A stretch of DNA of 64,000 nucleotides from Monomorium pharaonis. Its lineage: Eukaryota > Arthropoda > Insecta > Hymenoptera > Formicidae. Shown here in pieces: positions 11,481 to 23,275 of this stretch (positions within the stretch are counted from its first letter, which is position 1; each line of letters opens with the position of its first letter). The stretch is from the NCBI RefSeq assembly GCF_013373865.1, contig NC_050475.1, positions 10,312,021 through 10,376,020 of the forward strand, read 5' to 3'. The position numbers and the translations under genes are program-made. A model generated the notes under the pieces. That model ran no database searches. It was not told where the DNA came from and saw only the letters and a program-made list of their open reading frames with translations.

Positions 11481-12215
11481 ACTGAGTCCCAGATGCGCAC
11501 ATTAATAATAAACGGACACAGCAGGCTGAGTGAAACAGAATTAAGGAGGGAGAGAACAAGAGAGGTGAGAGAAAGAAGAAAGGAGAGAAGAGACAAGAAG
11601 GCGGAGAAAAGGAGAAAGTAAGAAGGAAATAGACGAAGAACGAGGAAGGATGATTAGAAGGACGGTGAAGAGAGAAAAGAAAAGGAAAGGGGGCGAACCG
11701 GGAGAGGAAAGAAAGGGGACTTTGGGGACTTAGAGGGGTCGACAAAAGGAGGGAGGTGAAGTTTGTAAAGGGAGCGTCCCAGATGCGCACAGTAATAAAC
11801 GGACACAGCAGGTTGAGTGAAACAGACACAGACCAAATGCGCACAGACCAAATGCGCACGGACCAGATGCACACGGACCAAATGCGCACGGACCAGATGC
11901 GCACGGACCAAATGCGCAGGGACCAAATGCGCACGGACCAAATGCGCACAGTCACACACACGCACGCACGCACGCACGCACGCACAGGGCTTCGCCCCCC
12001 CTCCCGCACCCGTCGGTAAAGGTGCCCGAAAAATCGCAACCCTTGTTGTAAGTTTGTTGGTTACTGTATCCGTTTGGTCTGTGCGCATTTGGTCCGTGCG
12101 CATTTGGTCCGTGTGCATCTGATCCGTGCGCATTTGGTCTGTGCGCATTTGGTCTGTGTCTGTTTCACTCAACCTGCTGTGTCCGTTTATTACTGTGCGC
12201 ATCTGGGACGCTCCC
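11480..12215. mobile_element. 8-bp-TSD foldback MITE (copy 2), part of a larger palindrome
   Basis: The left end is GACTGAGTCCCAGATGCG and the right end is CGCATCTGGGACGCTCCC. The flanks are TTTACAAA at 11472-11479 and again at 12216-12223. A second, better-matched left terminus GGGAGCGTCCCAGATGCG starts at 11770, preceded by TTTGTAAA. The inner part (11770-12215) has eight near-identical 15-bp units (GGACCAAATGCGCAC) in the left arm and their complements in the right. The purine-rich 11537-11769 is repeated in reverse at 12216-12449, making a palindrome of about 0.9 kb. Confidence 0.8.
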
Positions 12216-12449
12216 TTTACAAACTTCACCTCCCTCTCTTTGTCGACCCCTCTAAGTCCCCAAAGTTCCCTTTCTTTCCTCTCCCGGTTCGCCCCCTCTC
12301 CTTTTCTTTTCTCTCTTCACCGTCCTTCCAATCGTCCTTCCTCGTTCTTCGTCTATTTCCTTCTTACTCTCTCCTTTTCTCCGCCTTCTTGTCTCTTCTC
12401 TCCCTTCTTCTTTCTCTCACCTCTCTTGTTTTCTCCCTCCTTAATTCCG

Positions 12450-13135
12450 CTACCTGTTAACACATAAAGACATGTTAAAACTACTTAATACATAACATAC
12501 TATATACAATCCTCCCTCCTCTCTTATTCCCCTTTGATTCAGCCTGACTCCCCTCGACTTTTACCCAGCTTTTTATCCCGCTCTGCCTCCTCCTCTCAGA
12601 TCATCCCTACCTCCTCCAACTCTATCCAACTCTATTGCCGTTCTTCCTCTCTCCACCTTCCTCTCTTCCCATCCCAGCTCCATTTCCTATCCTTCACCCA
12701 TAACCCTCTGTTCGAAATCTCCACTTTTACCTTTCATCCTTTCCTTTCTCGCCGTCTCTAAAATTTTCCATCTCATTCTCCTCTCATCTATCGTTAGATC
12801 CTCATCTAACGATGGATGAGAACAGCAACCCCCCATATCTCCTTCATCTCCCCCTTTTGGCCAGGATCCCCTCTCTGTCTTCCTCTCTGTCTATCTACGT
12901 AATCAGAACTTATTTTTCACCCTCCCCACTCCGTTCCGTCACCCTATCTATTTCCATCTCCCTCCAGCGCCCTCCTTATTATCTCCTCTACAAAGCCTCT
13001 TCTCTCGTCCTCTCCTACTCCTCTCCACACCACGTTTTTCTCCCTCCTTCTATCCTCTTCCTCCCTCCTTGTCCCCTGTCTCTCTCTCTCTCTCTCTCTG
13101 CATTGCCCTTTCTCTCTCTCGTCTATTCGATATAA
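12450..13135. other. Pyrimidine-rich, low-complexity stretch
   Basis: Long C/T-rich stretches with a (TC)n tract near 13078-13100. Open frames here are composition artefacts rich in Ser, Leu and Pro. No gene is supported. Confidence 0.5.
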
Positions 13136-14288
13136 CTTGCCTAATATAACTTGCCGATATAACTTGTCTAAACAATGTTTACAACATATATTTTTTTGAT
13201 TAAAATCGGTCCAACCGTTTTCGAAAGAAACCACTCTTTTTATTTTTCTTTCCCCCTCCATAACTCCCCCAAAAATGCAATTTTGTAGCTAATTTTTAAG
13301 AAAGTTTTACATCTCAAGGGTGCCAACTAATGACATCAATTTGAGCTTGATTGGTGCGGAGGCAGATTTCACCTGCTTATTCCGCTGTGCCCTTTTTTTA
13401 CAAGGGTATATTACAATATCTCAGGAAATTCCTTGGACTGATATAATATCCTTTGGATATTACAGAATGTCACCTTGTATATCTACAGAATGTCACATCG
13501 ATGGACATCTACAGAATGTCACATCGAAAGACCCTTGGATATCTGAGACTGTCCACGGATATCCAAAGGATATTGCGATATCCCAAAAGATGTCTTTTAG
13601 ATTTCTAAAAGACATCTTGCAGTTTCTTGCGATATCTCGAATTTTTTTACGAAAAGATATCTTTTACGATCTAAAAGTCTTATGTAACAGTCTGAGATGT
13701 CTTTCAGATATTTGGCGATGTCTAAAAGACATTTTGAAACAATCTAAAAGACATCTTGAAAAAATGTAAAAAATATCTTGAAGAAATCTAAAAGATATCT
13801 TAAAGATATCTAAGAGATTTCTTTTAGAAATCCAAAAAATTTATACGAAACATCTTAAAAATGTTTTTATACGTCCTGAAGACTCTTTCTTAGATATTTA
13901 TAAAGGTTTTATACATTTATGCGGAGACTCAGAGAGCTTTCTCCGAGAAAAAGTACGAAGACCCGTAGAATTCTCTCGATTAGGATGCAAAAAATATACT
14001 CAGGCCCTGAGAGCGTTAAAAGTTCACTACGATCGGTATCGTAAGTTAATCCGTCACCGTAGGTGATTTTATATGGCTCTCAGGATGTAAATTACACCAC
14101 AAAAATTGCGGCTGCCGCAGCTCCAGATGCTGCACACTCGTGCACATTGTATTGTGGATATTTCACCATCGAATTTAAACTATTAAATTATAATTAAAAA
14201 TGTCTTTTTTTTTAATGTTGAGTAATAAATATATAAAGACGTTTATGAATATCTTAAAGCAATTCTAGACCTAGTCTTCAAAATATAT

Positions 14289-14520
14289 TGTTACGAGCGT
14301 CGCCCGGTATACTCCGCGACTGCGACTCAGCTGTCCTGTAGCCGATCGATACATTGATTTTACCGAGAGCGTTGTCAGTTGTCACGCTCTTGGCAACGCT
14401 TGTCAACAAGCGAGTTGAATCTCGGGCCCGCTTTCGTTAAGACGTGTTTTGCAATCGAATTAATAAAGTCGCCTGTTCTATAAAAGAAGTGTCTTTTATT
14501 TCCGCGGCGCGCACGTTACA
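14289..14520 (+). mobile_element. Solo LTR of gypsy family 1
   Basis: Begins TGTTACGAGCGTCGCCCGGT and ends GCGCGCACGTTACA. It is closely similar over its full 232 bp to the LTR at 29346-29566. ATAT flanks it at 14285-14288 and 14521-14524, a 4-bp target duplication. No internal sequence is present, so it arose by recombination between two LTRs or is a lone LTR relic. AATAAAG near 14462 may be the polyadenylation signal. Confidence 0.9.
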
Positions 14521-14902
14521 ATATGTATAAAAAATATCTAACCTCTAAAGGACCAGCCGTTTTTTGGATGACTTTTTAGTTTTTGTATTAAAACATCTTT
14601 GTCCTTGTCAGTGAAATGAACTACGAAGAAGATATCACTCTAGCGCTTAATATTAGGCTTCCAGTTCGAAAAAAATGAGTTATTTTCTTTTGCTGTATTT
14701 GAACTTTATACTATTATTTATTGTTAAAATGATTATTGAGCGTCATTTGCTATAAAAATGTGTTGAAAAATATGTATATAAAAACATAATTATGTTGGAT
14801 TTTGTGAGGTATGAGACAGCTAGTATATAAAATGTTATTATACAAAGTAAATGTCATTATACATATCAAATTATTTCAAAATAAATAAAAAACATATTGA
14901 AA

Positions 14903-15463
14903 AAGGTAAGTTGAGCTGGGGCAAGTGCGGCCTCGGGGTAAGTGCATTATCGGCTTATTGTTGCAGGGAAAGTGACATAGAGTGTGTTTTAGCCGTATAT
15001 TGAGTAGAAGCAATCGTGCAAATTTTTACCGTTAAAGCGCTCGCCATTATCAATCAATAACCTGAATATAGTAGTAAACAGTCAACACTAAAAAAAACTT
15101 TGATGTCGAGTTGTAAAAGTTATGTTGTTATGTTCGCCATCAGTTAATGTGGGAAGAATAAATCTCGTAAGTACTTTTTATAATTAGCATTATATCTGTA
15201 ATTAAAAAATCTATTTGAATTTTTTCTTTTCATTGCATGGTGGCAATAATAGCCGAGGTCACACTTGCCCCAAAACCGAAATAAAATTTCCCAAAGTGTG
15301 ACCTTTTCTCCTAATTTTTTTTTATGACCTTATGCATTTATAAAGTACAATTTAAATGTTATGTTGCCAAAGTTTCAATGTTGCATAAAAATTTGGAAGC
15401 TTGTGGGAGGAGAGTAAACAGAAATATTGAATTTTCTGGTATGCACTTACCCCAGCTCACCTT
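14903..15463. mobile_element. 561-bp foldback MITE with GAGCTGGGG termini
   Basis: The left end AAGGTAAGTTGAGCTGGGGC is mirrored by GCACTTACCCCAGCTCACCTT at the right. Internal GGGTAAGTGCATTATCGG and CGAGGTCACACTTGCCCC also pair. There is no coding content and the target duplication is not clear. Confidence 0.7.
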
Positions 15464-16170
15464 AATTTTACCTAATTGAATAGAGTTTTCGGTAAATTTA
15501 ATTATAAGCTTAACATTAAGCTTCTGGCCAAGGAGAAGTTAAGATATATTATATAGATCTTTCGTATTTCTAATAGAATTTTTCTAGACGTTTTTTAAGA
15601 AAGATTATTTAGATATCTTTGGCATATCTAGTTCGAAAATTTTGAAGACATCTTTTAAGATATCTTTTAGATGTATTTTAGATATCTTTTAGAAATTTTA
15701 TGAAGAAATCTTTAACAAAATCTTTTCAGATATTTTTTAGAAATGTCTTGAAAATATTTTAAATAAAATATCTTTTTGATTTGTTACAAGATATCGATGT
15801 TTACTGGGGTTTTATTCTTTGGTTTTTTGTTAAAAAAAAATTAATTAATTTACAATAAAATTGCCTTATCAATATTTAAAGTGGAATATCTCGATGTGAA
15901 AATGATATAATAAGAAAAATCAAAATAAATTTTAAAGAGTAATGTGTTAACTTTAAAAACCCAAGTCGCGCCATCTGGATTCTACGTTTCACCTGTTCCA
16001 CATTTCCTTGTCTATACATAAAATTTTTTGACATTTTTATGACATAAGAAGATCAAAAAAAGTCAGTAAAAGTCAATTTTTAGACTAAAAATTGTTAAGT
16101 TGTGTTCTAAATTTCTTCCGTCACGAAATCTTGTCAATATCGAACTTGTAATCGAAGCCTTTTGCCACGT

Positions 16171-16738
16171 GTAGTATCACGCTGCACAACGTATTTCACG
16201 CAGGTCGCGAAGTCGCAGGCTGTCGCGACCGCGCGCTTATACCGATGCGCGCGGACGATATCGCCGCCCAATCACGGACCGTCGGATATCACTTTGAAAT
16301 TGGGCGAAGAAAACAAAACTTTGCCCTTGTTATCACACATTTGCACACTTGGCTTCCCTTCGCAAGATTGTAGAAGATTAGAGATGTGTAACGACCGGAC
16401 TACTTCTCTGCCTCTCCTATTCAGAACCTTCCGGAGGGGGCAAAAAAAAAACAAAGCCAGCGAGCGCGAATGAATCCGCGCCAGTCCGGGAAACTCTCCC
16501 GAGACACCCGTGTCAATCTCCTCGATATTTTTTGCGCCAAATCTGAGCACTTCGTGCAGTTCGTTCCGATCGTGCAGAGCTCTTTTCTCAGTTAATTTGG
16601 ACAACTAGCTCTTATTGAATTAAGTTGTTAATTCTTTCTAATTAGGGTACAAGTAAAGATTGTAAAGCGTAACTGACGCCTTTATTTCACGCCCTCCCTC
16701 GTTTCACTGACTCGACTTAAAAATTGCGCGATCCTACA
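16171..16738 (+). mobile_element. Possible solo LTR
   Basis: A GC-rich block begins TGTAGTATCACGC and ends CGCGATCCTACA, giving TGTAG...CTACA termini. It has a TATA-like CTTATACC at about 16237 and an abrupt composition change at both edges. Flanking 4-5 bp do not match, so the target duplication is missing or my ends are wrong. Frames inside are not recognisable proteins. Confidence 0.35.
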
Positions 16739-16744
16739 TCCTCA

Positions 16745-17969
16745 ATCGGAACAAGATGAGTGCCCTTCAATTTGCTTTTCTCTTTATTACTGTACGATGA
16801 TTAGTTGCCGAGATACGAGCCTTTGAATTTAAAAATAACAGTTGTTCGAAAAACATCAATAACTTGGTCAAAAAAAACGTAGAGGGTCGTATAAAAAACA
16901 ATATTAAAATTAAAAAATTGACCTTTCAAGATTAATTGGTTTTAGGAAAAAAATTTGATTTTTGCTCATGCAGTTAAACAAATACAAAAACAAATTTGTA
17001 ATTCTTCAATTTTTCATTCTACTCAAAACTTTTTTGAAATTAAAAAGAAATTTAAAATTTTGACACAATCGACAAATAGTCGAAAAGTAGTTTGCCGTTT
17101 AATTTGATTTTTGGTATCTTTTTCTATGACCATTATTTGCAAAGTTATGGCAGTTTGAACTTTACACTTTGCTTCTAGAAAAATTAAGTTAATTTTTTAA
17201 TTTTGTTCTAGAGTATACATCATATTTATATATATTTTAGCATTTACAATTTTTCGAAAATTAAGTTCTTAAATTAATTCTAGAATTAAATGAAATTGTA
17301 CTAAGAATATATTTTGTTTTATGTTGTGGCGATCGCGTTGCCATTTACTCGCGTAAATCGAAGAGCTCACGAAATACCGGACGTAGAAAGGATCCGGTCT
17401 GGTACTTATTGTTAGATCTTAACTTACTTATTAATTAAAATATTTGAGTGCTTCGACTTCTTCCGTATTACAATCACATTTTTTAGCACAGGAAAATTGG
17501 TTTATTCTGATAACAGAAACAGATTATTACTGTAAAATGCTGAAATGTTGTTATTTATTACAAAATATGTTATTATTTATTATAAAATGTTATTTATTAT
17601 AAAATATTTATTAATATTAAAACTATGATTACTAAATGTAAAATTAGCAAAGTAATGTAAAAAAATATTACAAATAATATTATAAATCAGAAAATAAATC
17701 TACTTATAAAAGTTTTGTCACTTATGTATTGTATTTTTTTAAATTATTACCGGATATTCAGCAAATATCTGGTATCTGGCCGGAAATTAAGATATCAGGC
17801 TTAATAATTAAGGTATCCGTTATCCAGTCTTATATTATTATCAGATATCCGATATGCGGTATTCAGTAATTTTACTATCCGGCACATCCCTAATTATTAA
17901 CTTATTAGCATAAAAGATATTAAAGTTCTCCATTTTGATAATACATAACATACAAAATTTTTAATGTAG
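16745..17969. other. Unassigned AT-rich region with short repeats
   Basis: Contains imperfect ATTTATTATAAAATGTT tandem units near 17550-17615 and a run of ATCCGGTAT/ATATCTGG-type repeats at 17745-17890. A GC-rich island at 17330-17410 looks like transposon debris. It ends in an acceptor-like TTTTTAATGTAG at 17969. Confidence 0.4.
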
Positions 17970-18249
17970 CACATACTCGAACGAGGCCAAATTGTCCTTG
18001 GGTGAAATAAGGGATAGGCCTTTCGTGCAGCACTTCCTTACGGCTGGACATTATGGAAGTACCGTCAGTCTAAAGAGTCTGACGACGGAAAATTTCGGAA
18101 GTAGCACCAACAACCCCAAATGTCTTGATAACAACGATGGACGTTTAATTAATCTTCAAAATCAAGTGGAGACTTCACAAGTTAAACATAGAAGTCCTAG
18201 TCTACCTCCAATTTTCAACAAGAAGCAACAACAGTATTTTTATCAACTA
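17970..18249 (+). CDS. Candidate internal exon of a host gene
   Basis: An acceptor-like TTTTTAATGTAG lies immediately before 17970, and a strong donor GTATGT begins at 18250. Between them one frame is open for 93 codons with non-repetitive, protein-like composition. It starts TYSNEAKLSLGEIRDRPFVQ, contains TAGHYGSTVSLKSLTTENFG and ends NKKQQQYFYQL. The exon starts in phase 1 and ends in phase 0. It differs sharply from the surrounding AT-rich transposon DNA, and no inverted or repeated copy was seen in this window. I do not recognise the protein. The exon at 48464-48668 starts in phase 0 on the same strand and could follow it. A fragment of an unknown transposon gene is the alternative. Confidence 0.5.
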
Positions 18250-18478
18250 GTATGTATTCCTTTTATATATTTTTAATACTATATACATCACTTATTTGTT
18301 AATTATTATTTTTATTTTTTTTGCCAAAAAGAAGAATTTGGTAAGAAGAATGAAAAACTAGTAATATTTTTATTTGTTTACAACTAATTATATTGTTATA
18401 TTAAAGTCGCAAATAAAAATAATATTACAAAATTTGAATAATTCAAACACATTTAAACTTAAAAACATTGTTTTCTAA
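18250..18478. other. AT-rich sequence, nothing firm
   Basis: Likely intron sequence downstream of the 17970-18249 exon candidate. A possible 9-nt microexon context (CCAAAAAG/AAGAATTTG/GTAAGA) near 18326-18345 is too weak to call. Confidence 0.3.
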
Positions 18479-19259
18479 CAAGGGAACTTCGCGAACCCGA
18501 AAATTCTGATTTTAATGAAACTTGGCATAAAGAGGCATGTAGAGGGAGTTAATACATGAATTTAGAAATTTTTAGTTGGTGCTTATAAACGGTTTGAAGG
18601 GGTGAAACCACCCTTCAAAGTTGAGACATTTTTGCGTTTTCTCGATATATCTCGTAAACTAAACAAAATATAAAAATATGTTTTATACAAAAGTTTTACA
18701 GAATAAATACCTCCATTTAACTACGCTGTTTATATTTGATAAAAGAAATTTTTTTTAATCAAAATAAATTTTTAATAAAATTGACTTTTATATATATAGC
18801 ATTTATAAAGTAATTATACTATCTTATACTACGTTTTATTTATATCATCTATGTGTATATTATGTATGTTATATATTATTTATGTTATAATACTATACAT
18901 TTATATTATCTGCATCCCTGTATGTATTAGTTTTTATCTAACAGTTGCGCAATATTACTATAGAGTAGTCACGTTGCTTTCACACAGTGTTTATTCTGTC
19001 TACGTCACATATTTCATATTCAAATTTTATATCCGTCATGTCACGGTATGTATCATATATGAAATGGAAATCACGTATTAATAAAAGTTTGGTATCTTTA
19101 TTAATGATGTTACGCGTCATTTTCACATCAGTATCAAGTCTGATGTGTGCTTGATTAGTACATCAGTATCATATCTAACGTGTGCTTGATTTTTCTGTTA
19201 GATTGTTTTTAATTAAGCGAAGCATAATGTAACACATAAATGTTGCAAATGTCCTTAAT

Positions 19260-19568
19260 ATGTTAATTATTTTATTTCAAATTATACATATTCCACCTAT
19301 AAATGAAAGAGAAATACAATTACGTGATGTGATAAAGGATATTATAACAAACGATATTACAACAGTGAATGACTTATCATTTGATGTACACACTGATACT
19401 GCTTTAGAATTTTTAAATTATTGGGAAGTGAATTTACCTGACATAAAATATGTAACAGATGATGAGGAAGAATTTTTAAAAAATAATAATTGTGATAGGG
19501 ACTTCACCTTTCTGAAGCGACGTTGCATTTCTAAAAGAGAGTGTCGGCCTCTTTTTCCACTTTTCTAA
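19260..19568 (+). pseudogene. Transposon-encoded N-terminal fragment (left arm copy)
   Basis: Reads MLIILFQIIHIPPINEREIQ at its start, then SFDVHTDTALEFLNYW and YVTDDEEEFLKNN. The same protein segment is present in inverted orientation at 19476-19898. The sequence resembles the acidic N-terminal region of an insect DNA-transposon protein, but I cannot name a family. It becomes non-homologous where the palindrome turns around (about 19490-19570) and has no catalytic motif. Confidence 0.45.
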
Positions 19569-19898
19569 TATTCGACAGCTACAATTATATTCATTATCAG
19601 GTTCATAATCAACATTATCATTTTCTAAAAATTCTTCCACTTTATTTGTTACATATTCTATGTCAGGTAAATCCAGTGCCCAATAATTTTGAAATTTTAA
19701 AGCAAAATCAGTGTGTACATCAAATGATAAGTCATTCACTGCATTTGTTATAATATCCTTTATCACATCACATAATTGTATTTCTCTTTCATTTATAGGC
19801 CTTGGTGGAATATGTGTAATTTGAAATAAAATAATTAACATATTAAGAACATTCGCAACATTTATGTGTAACATTATGCTTCGCTTAATTAAAAACAA
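19476..19898 (-). pseudogene. Transposon-encoded N-terminal fragment (right arm copy)
   Basis: Inverted relative of the 19260 fragment, with shared motifs ERREIQ-like EREIQLCDVIKDIIT and SFDVHTDFALKFQNYW. It extends a little further, to LEKWKKRPTLSFRNATSLQ, a region that resembles the start of a DNA-binding or processing domain. No catalytic residues are present. It looks like the more complete arm from which a deletion derivative was made. Confidence 0.45.
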
Positions 19899-20920
19899 TC
19901 TAACAAAGAAAAATCAAGCACACGTTAGATGTGATACTAATGTACTGATCAAGCACAGGTTAGACTTGATACTGATGTGAAAATGACGCGTAACACCATT
20001 AATAAAGATACCAAACTTTTACTAATACGTGATTTTCATTTCATATATGATGCATACCGTGACATGACAAATATAAAACTTGAATGTGAAATATGTGACA
20101 TAAACAGAATGAACACTGTATGAAAGCAACGTGACTACTCTAATATTGCGCAACTGTTAGATAAAAACTAATACACACAGGGATGCAGATAATATAAATG
20201 TATAGTATTATAACATAGATAATATACAGGGCGTCTGGTATTTTTTTATGGGATTTTTATGAGCAGGTAAAGCGCATGAAACTGAACAGAAAAGTCCTTA
20301 ACATTTTTCCATTTTCGCAATAGTTAACAAGTTAGTGACTTGTAAAATTTTCTGTATTAGCCCGGCCTACCGGCAAATGCAAGCGCGCTGAGCGCCCGGC
20401 CGCGGCGGCCGCCCCTCCCTAGCCTTGAGATTGCTAGGCGCGCGGAAGGAGTTGTTACAACAAACAACAATGACTACGCACAAGCGACGCGTAACGCTAA
20501 ATTCTCCCTTTGAATTATGATAGTTCCTTATCTTTTTTAATGAAAATAAAATTTTCTAACGACAAAAAGTATGTGTGTACGTGTACATACATGTGTACAA
20601 AAAATATCAGATCTAATGCTTAAAGAAGTGATTACTAAATTTATTTTTTAATAAATAACGATTATTTTTAATAAAAAATATTTTTTTCATGATAGTCTTA
20701 AACGTCGTAAACTGTCATTATAAATTTTAAAAGAAGCTGTTATCATATGCTCAAAACAAAATTTATGCTCCTTCAAAAAACATTAGAAAATTTTATCGAT
20801 TAAAATGGAAATGAGAAGCAAATAAAATGTTTGTTTCAACTTTATATTCTTAATTAAAAATTAAATAACTAGGATATTTATATTTTTAATAAAATTAATC
20901 CTTGTGATAGATTTATAATA

Positions 20921-21133
20921 CACGGAAAAAACTTTATGGTAAAAATTACTATGGTAAATAGTAAACGCGGGCCAAGGAGGAATTATGAAAATTTTTATTA
21001 TGTTTTTCATCAAATTACGACAATATTTACACTACTTATATGATATAATTCTCTGAAATTTCTTCTTACAGTTCGTGGTTACTATCATAAATAATAAAAT
21101 CATACATAATTTTACTATAAAATTTTCTTCGTG
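20921..21133. mobile_element. 213-bp MITE with CACGGAAAAAAC ends
   Basis: The left end CACGGAAAAAACTTTATGGT mirrors ACTATAAAATTTTCTTCGTG at the right, with TA on each side. The terminus is shared in form with the larger MITE at 46641-47354 (CACGGAGAAAAATAG). It lies in the central spacer of the mariner-type foldback. Confidence 0.65.
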
Positions 21134-21213
21134 TAAATTTACGAATATATGAATTTATTAAATGTTTGAAAACTTATAAACAATATTTATTTAATTTAAG
21201 AAAATTTTAGTTT

Positions 21214-21217
21214 GTAA

Positions 21218-21249
<32 letters not shown>

Positions 21250-21339
21250 GAGGGGGGGGATACATACATACACGAGCTAAAGAATAATCACTTTGTGACA
21301 GGAAAATGATTATTCCTTAATTCAAGAATTGGTTTGTAA

Positions 21340-21389
<50 letters not shown>

Positions 21390-21390
21390 T
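21214..21390. repeat. Two GT microsatellites
   Basis: (GT)n at about 21219-21246 and (TG)n at about 21341-21382, separated by a G-run and unique sequence. Confidence 0.9.
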
Positions 21391-23089
21391 GTACATACGC
21401 GAAAATGCTAAACATTATTTGTTTTATGTAAAGTGTGATGTTTATTATCAAGAGAATACTCTTTTCAGTCATTAAAGATAAAATAATTATTAAAAAAAAT
21501 AAAATTAAAAGTGAATAATTGATTTTTTTTAAACTAGAATCATATTTTTTTACGTGTACGTGTATAGTAACCAGCGTAAATAGTAATAGTGATATAAAAT
21601 CGCGGAACTAAGGCGTAATCACTTTCCTATCACAAAATGATTATTCTTTAGCTCGCGTATGTATGTACAAGGATTAATTTTATTAAAAATATAAATATCC
21701 TAGTTATTTAATTTTTAATTAAGAATATAAAGTTGAAACAAACATTTTATTTGGTTGTCATTTCCATTTTAATCGATAAAATTTTCTAATGTTTTTTGAA
21801 GAAGCATAAATTTTGTTTCGAGCATATGCATGATAACAGCTTCTTTTAAAATTTATAATGACCGTTTACGACGTTTAAGACTATCATCAAAAAATATTTT
21901 TTATTAAAAATAATTGTTATTTATTAAAAAAATAAATTTAGTAATCACTTCTTTAAGCATTAAAACTGATATTTTTTGTACACATGTATGTACACGTACA
22001 CACATACTTTTTGTCGTTAAAACATTTTATTTAAAAAACGTAAAAAACTATCATAACTCAAAGGGAGAATTTAGCGTTACGCTTGTGCGTAGCCATTGTC
22101 GCTTGTTGTAACAACTCCCCCCGCGCGCCTAGCAATCTCAAGGTTCAAGCGCTGGGGAGGGGCGGCCGCCGCGGCCGGGCGCTCAGCACGCTTGCATTTG
22201 CCGGTAGGCCGGGCTAATACAGAAAATTTTACAAGTCACTAACTTGTTAACTATTGCGAAAATGGAAAAACGGTAAGGACTTTTCTGTTCAGTTTCATGC
22301 GCTCTACCTGCTCATAAACATCCCATAAAAAAATACCAGACACCCTGTATAACATACATAATATACACATAGATAATATAAATAAAACGTAGTATAAGAT
22401 AGAATAATTACTTTATAAATGCTATATACATAAAAGTCAATTTTATTAAAAATTTATTTTAATTAATTTTTTTTTTTTTCGAAAAACAAACAGCATATTT
22501 AAATGGAGGTATGCTGTAAAACTTTTGTATAAAACATTTTTTTTTTTTGTTTAGTTTACGAGATATATACAGAAAAGGTAAAAATATCTCAACTTTCGAA
22601 GGGTGGTTTCACTTCTTCAAACCGTTTAGAAGACCAAACGGAAAATTTTCTGATTTTAATGAAACTTGGCATAAATGTAGAGAAGGTAAATACATTAATT
22701 TAGACATTTTCTATTTTGGTTCAAAAACGACTTGAAGGGGTGAAACCACCCTTTAAAGTTGAGACATTTTTGCGTTTTCTCGATATATCTCGCAAACTAA
22801 ACAAAATATAAAAAATGTTTCATACAAAAGTTTTACAGCATAAATACCTCTATTTAATTATGTTATTTATATTTTCAAAAAAAAAAAATTTTTTTTAGTT
22901 TTTTTGAAAAAAATTTTTTCAACTTTGAAGGGTGGTTTCACCCTTTTAAACCGTTTATAAGCACCAATTAAAAATTTCTAAATTCATGTATTTACTCCCT
23001 CTACATTTATGCTAAGTTTCATTAAAATCAGAATTTTCGGGTTCGCGAGGTTCCCTTGTAAGTCATGTGGTTATGTAAGCAAATGAACT

Positions 23090-23235
23090 ATACACACACA
23101 CACACGCACACGCGCGCATAGAGAAAGAGAGGGGGGAAGGGGGGGGAGTGCGCTCGCGCGCGCGTGTGTGTTGTATGTGCCGCACTCTAATTTTAGGATT
23201 ATAACAATTTTAAAAAAAGATAAAGATAGGCGTCA

Positions 23236-23267
<32 letters not shown>

Positions 23268-23275
23268 CTCGCGCG
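23090..23275. repeat. CA/CG and GT microsatellite cluster
   Basis: (CA)n and CGCGCG at 23092-23118, G-rich tract and CGCGCG-(TG)n at 23125-23172, and (GT)n-(GC)n at 23237-23272. Confidence 0.8.

Larger units (their letters stand above)
9930..13402. mobile_element. Foldback element enclosing a SWIM-domain remnant
   Basis: The left arm (about 9930-10690, minus the insert at 10074-10581) and the right arm (about 13140-13402) are inverted copies. Examples are GTGAAATCTGC near 9960 against its reverse complement near 13368, and GTTGTAAACATTGTTTAGAC at 10659 against its reverse complement near 13165. The interior holds a SWIM zinc-finger fragment at 10990-11450, an invading foldback at 11480-12215 and pyrimidine-rich DNA. 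The outer ends are approximate and no target duplication was confirmed. Confidence 0.5.
13405..15812. repeat. Degenerate GATATC/AAAGATATCTT-rich repeat
   Basis: Imperfect units built on GATATCT(A)AAAGACATCTT fill 13405-13930 and 15590-15800 in partly inverted order. The opening AGGGTATATTACAATATCTC matches 41039 (AGGGTATATTACGATATCTC), linking this region to the foldback at 39965-41244. Exact ends are not clear. A solo LTR and a separate foldback lie between the two blocks. Confidence 0.5.
20227..22347. mobile_element. 2.1-kb mariner-type foldback inserted in the right arm of the 18479 element
   Basis: Ends are CAGGGCGTCTGGTATTTTTT and its complement AAAAAATACCAGACACCCTG, flanked by TA on both sides. 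Both arms carry a GC-rich block (CGGCCGCGGCGGCCGCCCCT near 20399, inverse near 22170). The arms continue inward to about 20920 and 21670. The centre has a small MITE and two GT microsatellites. No transposase frame is present. The CAGGG end beside TA is the Tc1/mariner pattern. Confidence 0.8.
18479..23058. mobile_element. 4.6-kb palindromic foldback with CAAGGG ends, TAA duplication and transposase-like fragments in both arms
   Basis: Ends are CAAGGGAACTTCGCGAACCC and its near-complement, flanked by TAA at 18476-18478 and 23059-23061. The left arm 18479-19540 pairs with 19570-20226 plus 22348-23058. The only interruption is a 2.1-kb insertion in the right arm. Homologous frames at the palindrome centre lie on opposite strands (19260 plus, 19898 minus). 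The terminus resembles that of the tRNA-like foldbacks at 8464 and 38255, suggesting one mobilising enzyme. Without the insert the element is about 2.45 kb. Confidence 0.8.

Noticed and set aside
10239..12467. Long frames rich in CPF, VRLLLCPF or KCAQTKCARTK wording
   Set aside because: They are translations of 15-bp repeat arrays and CA microsatellites, open in several phases on both strands.
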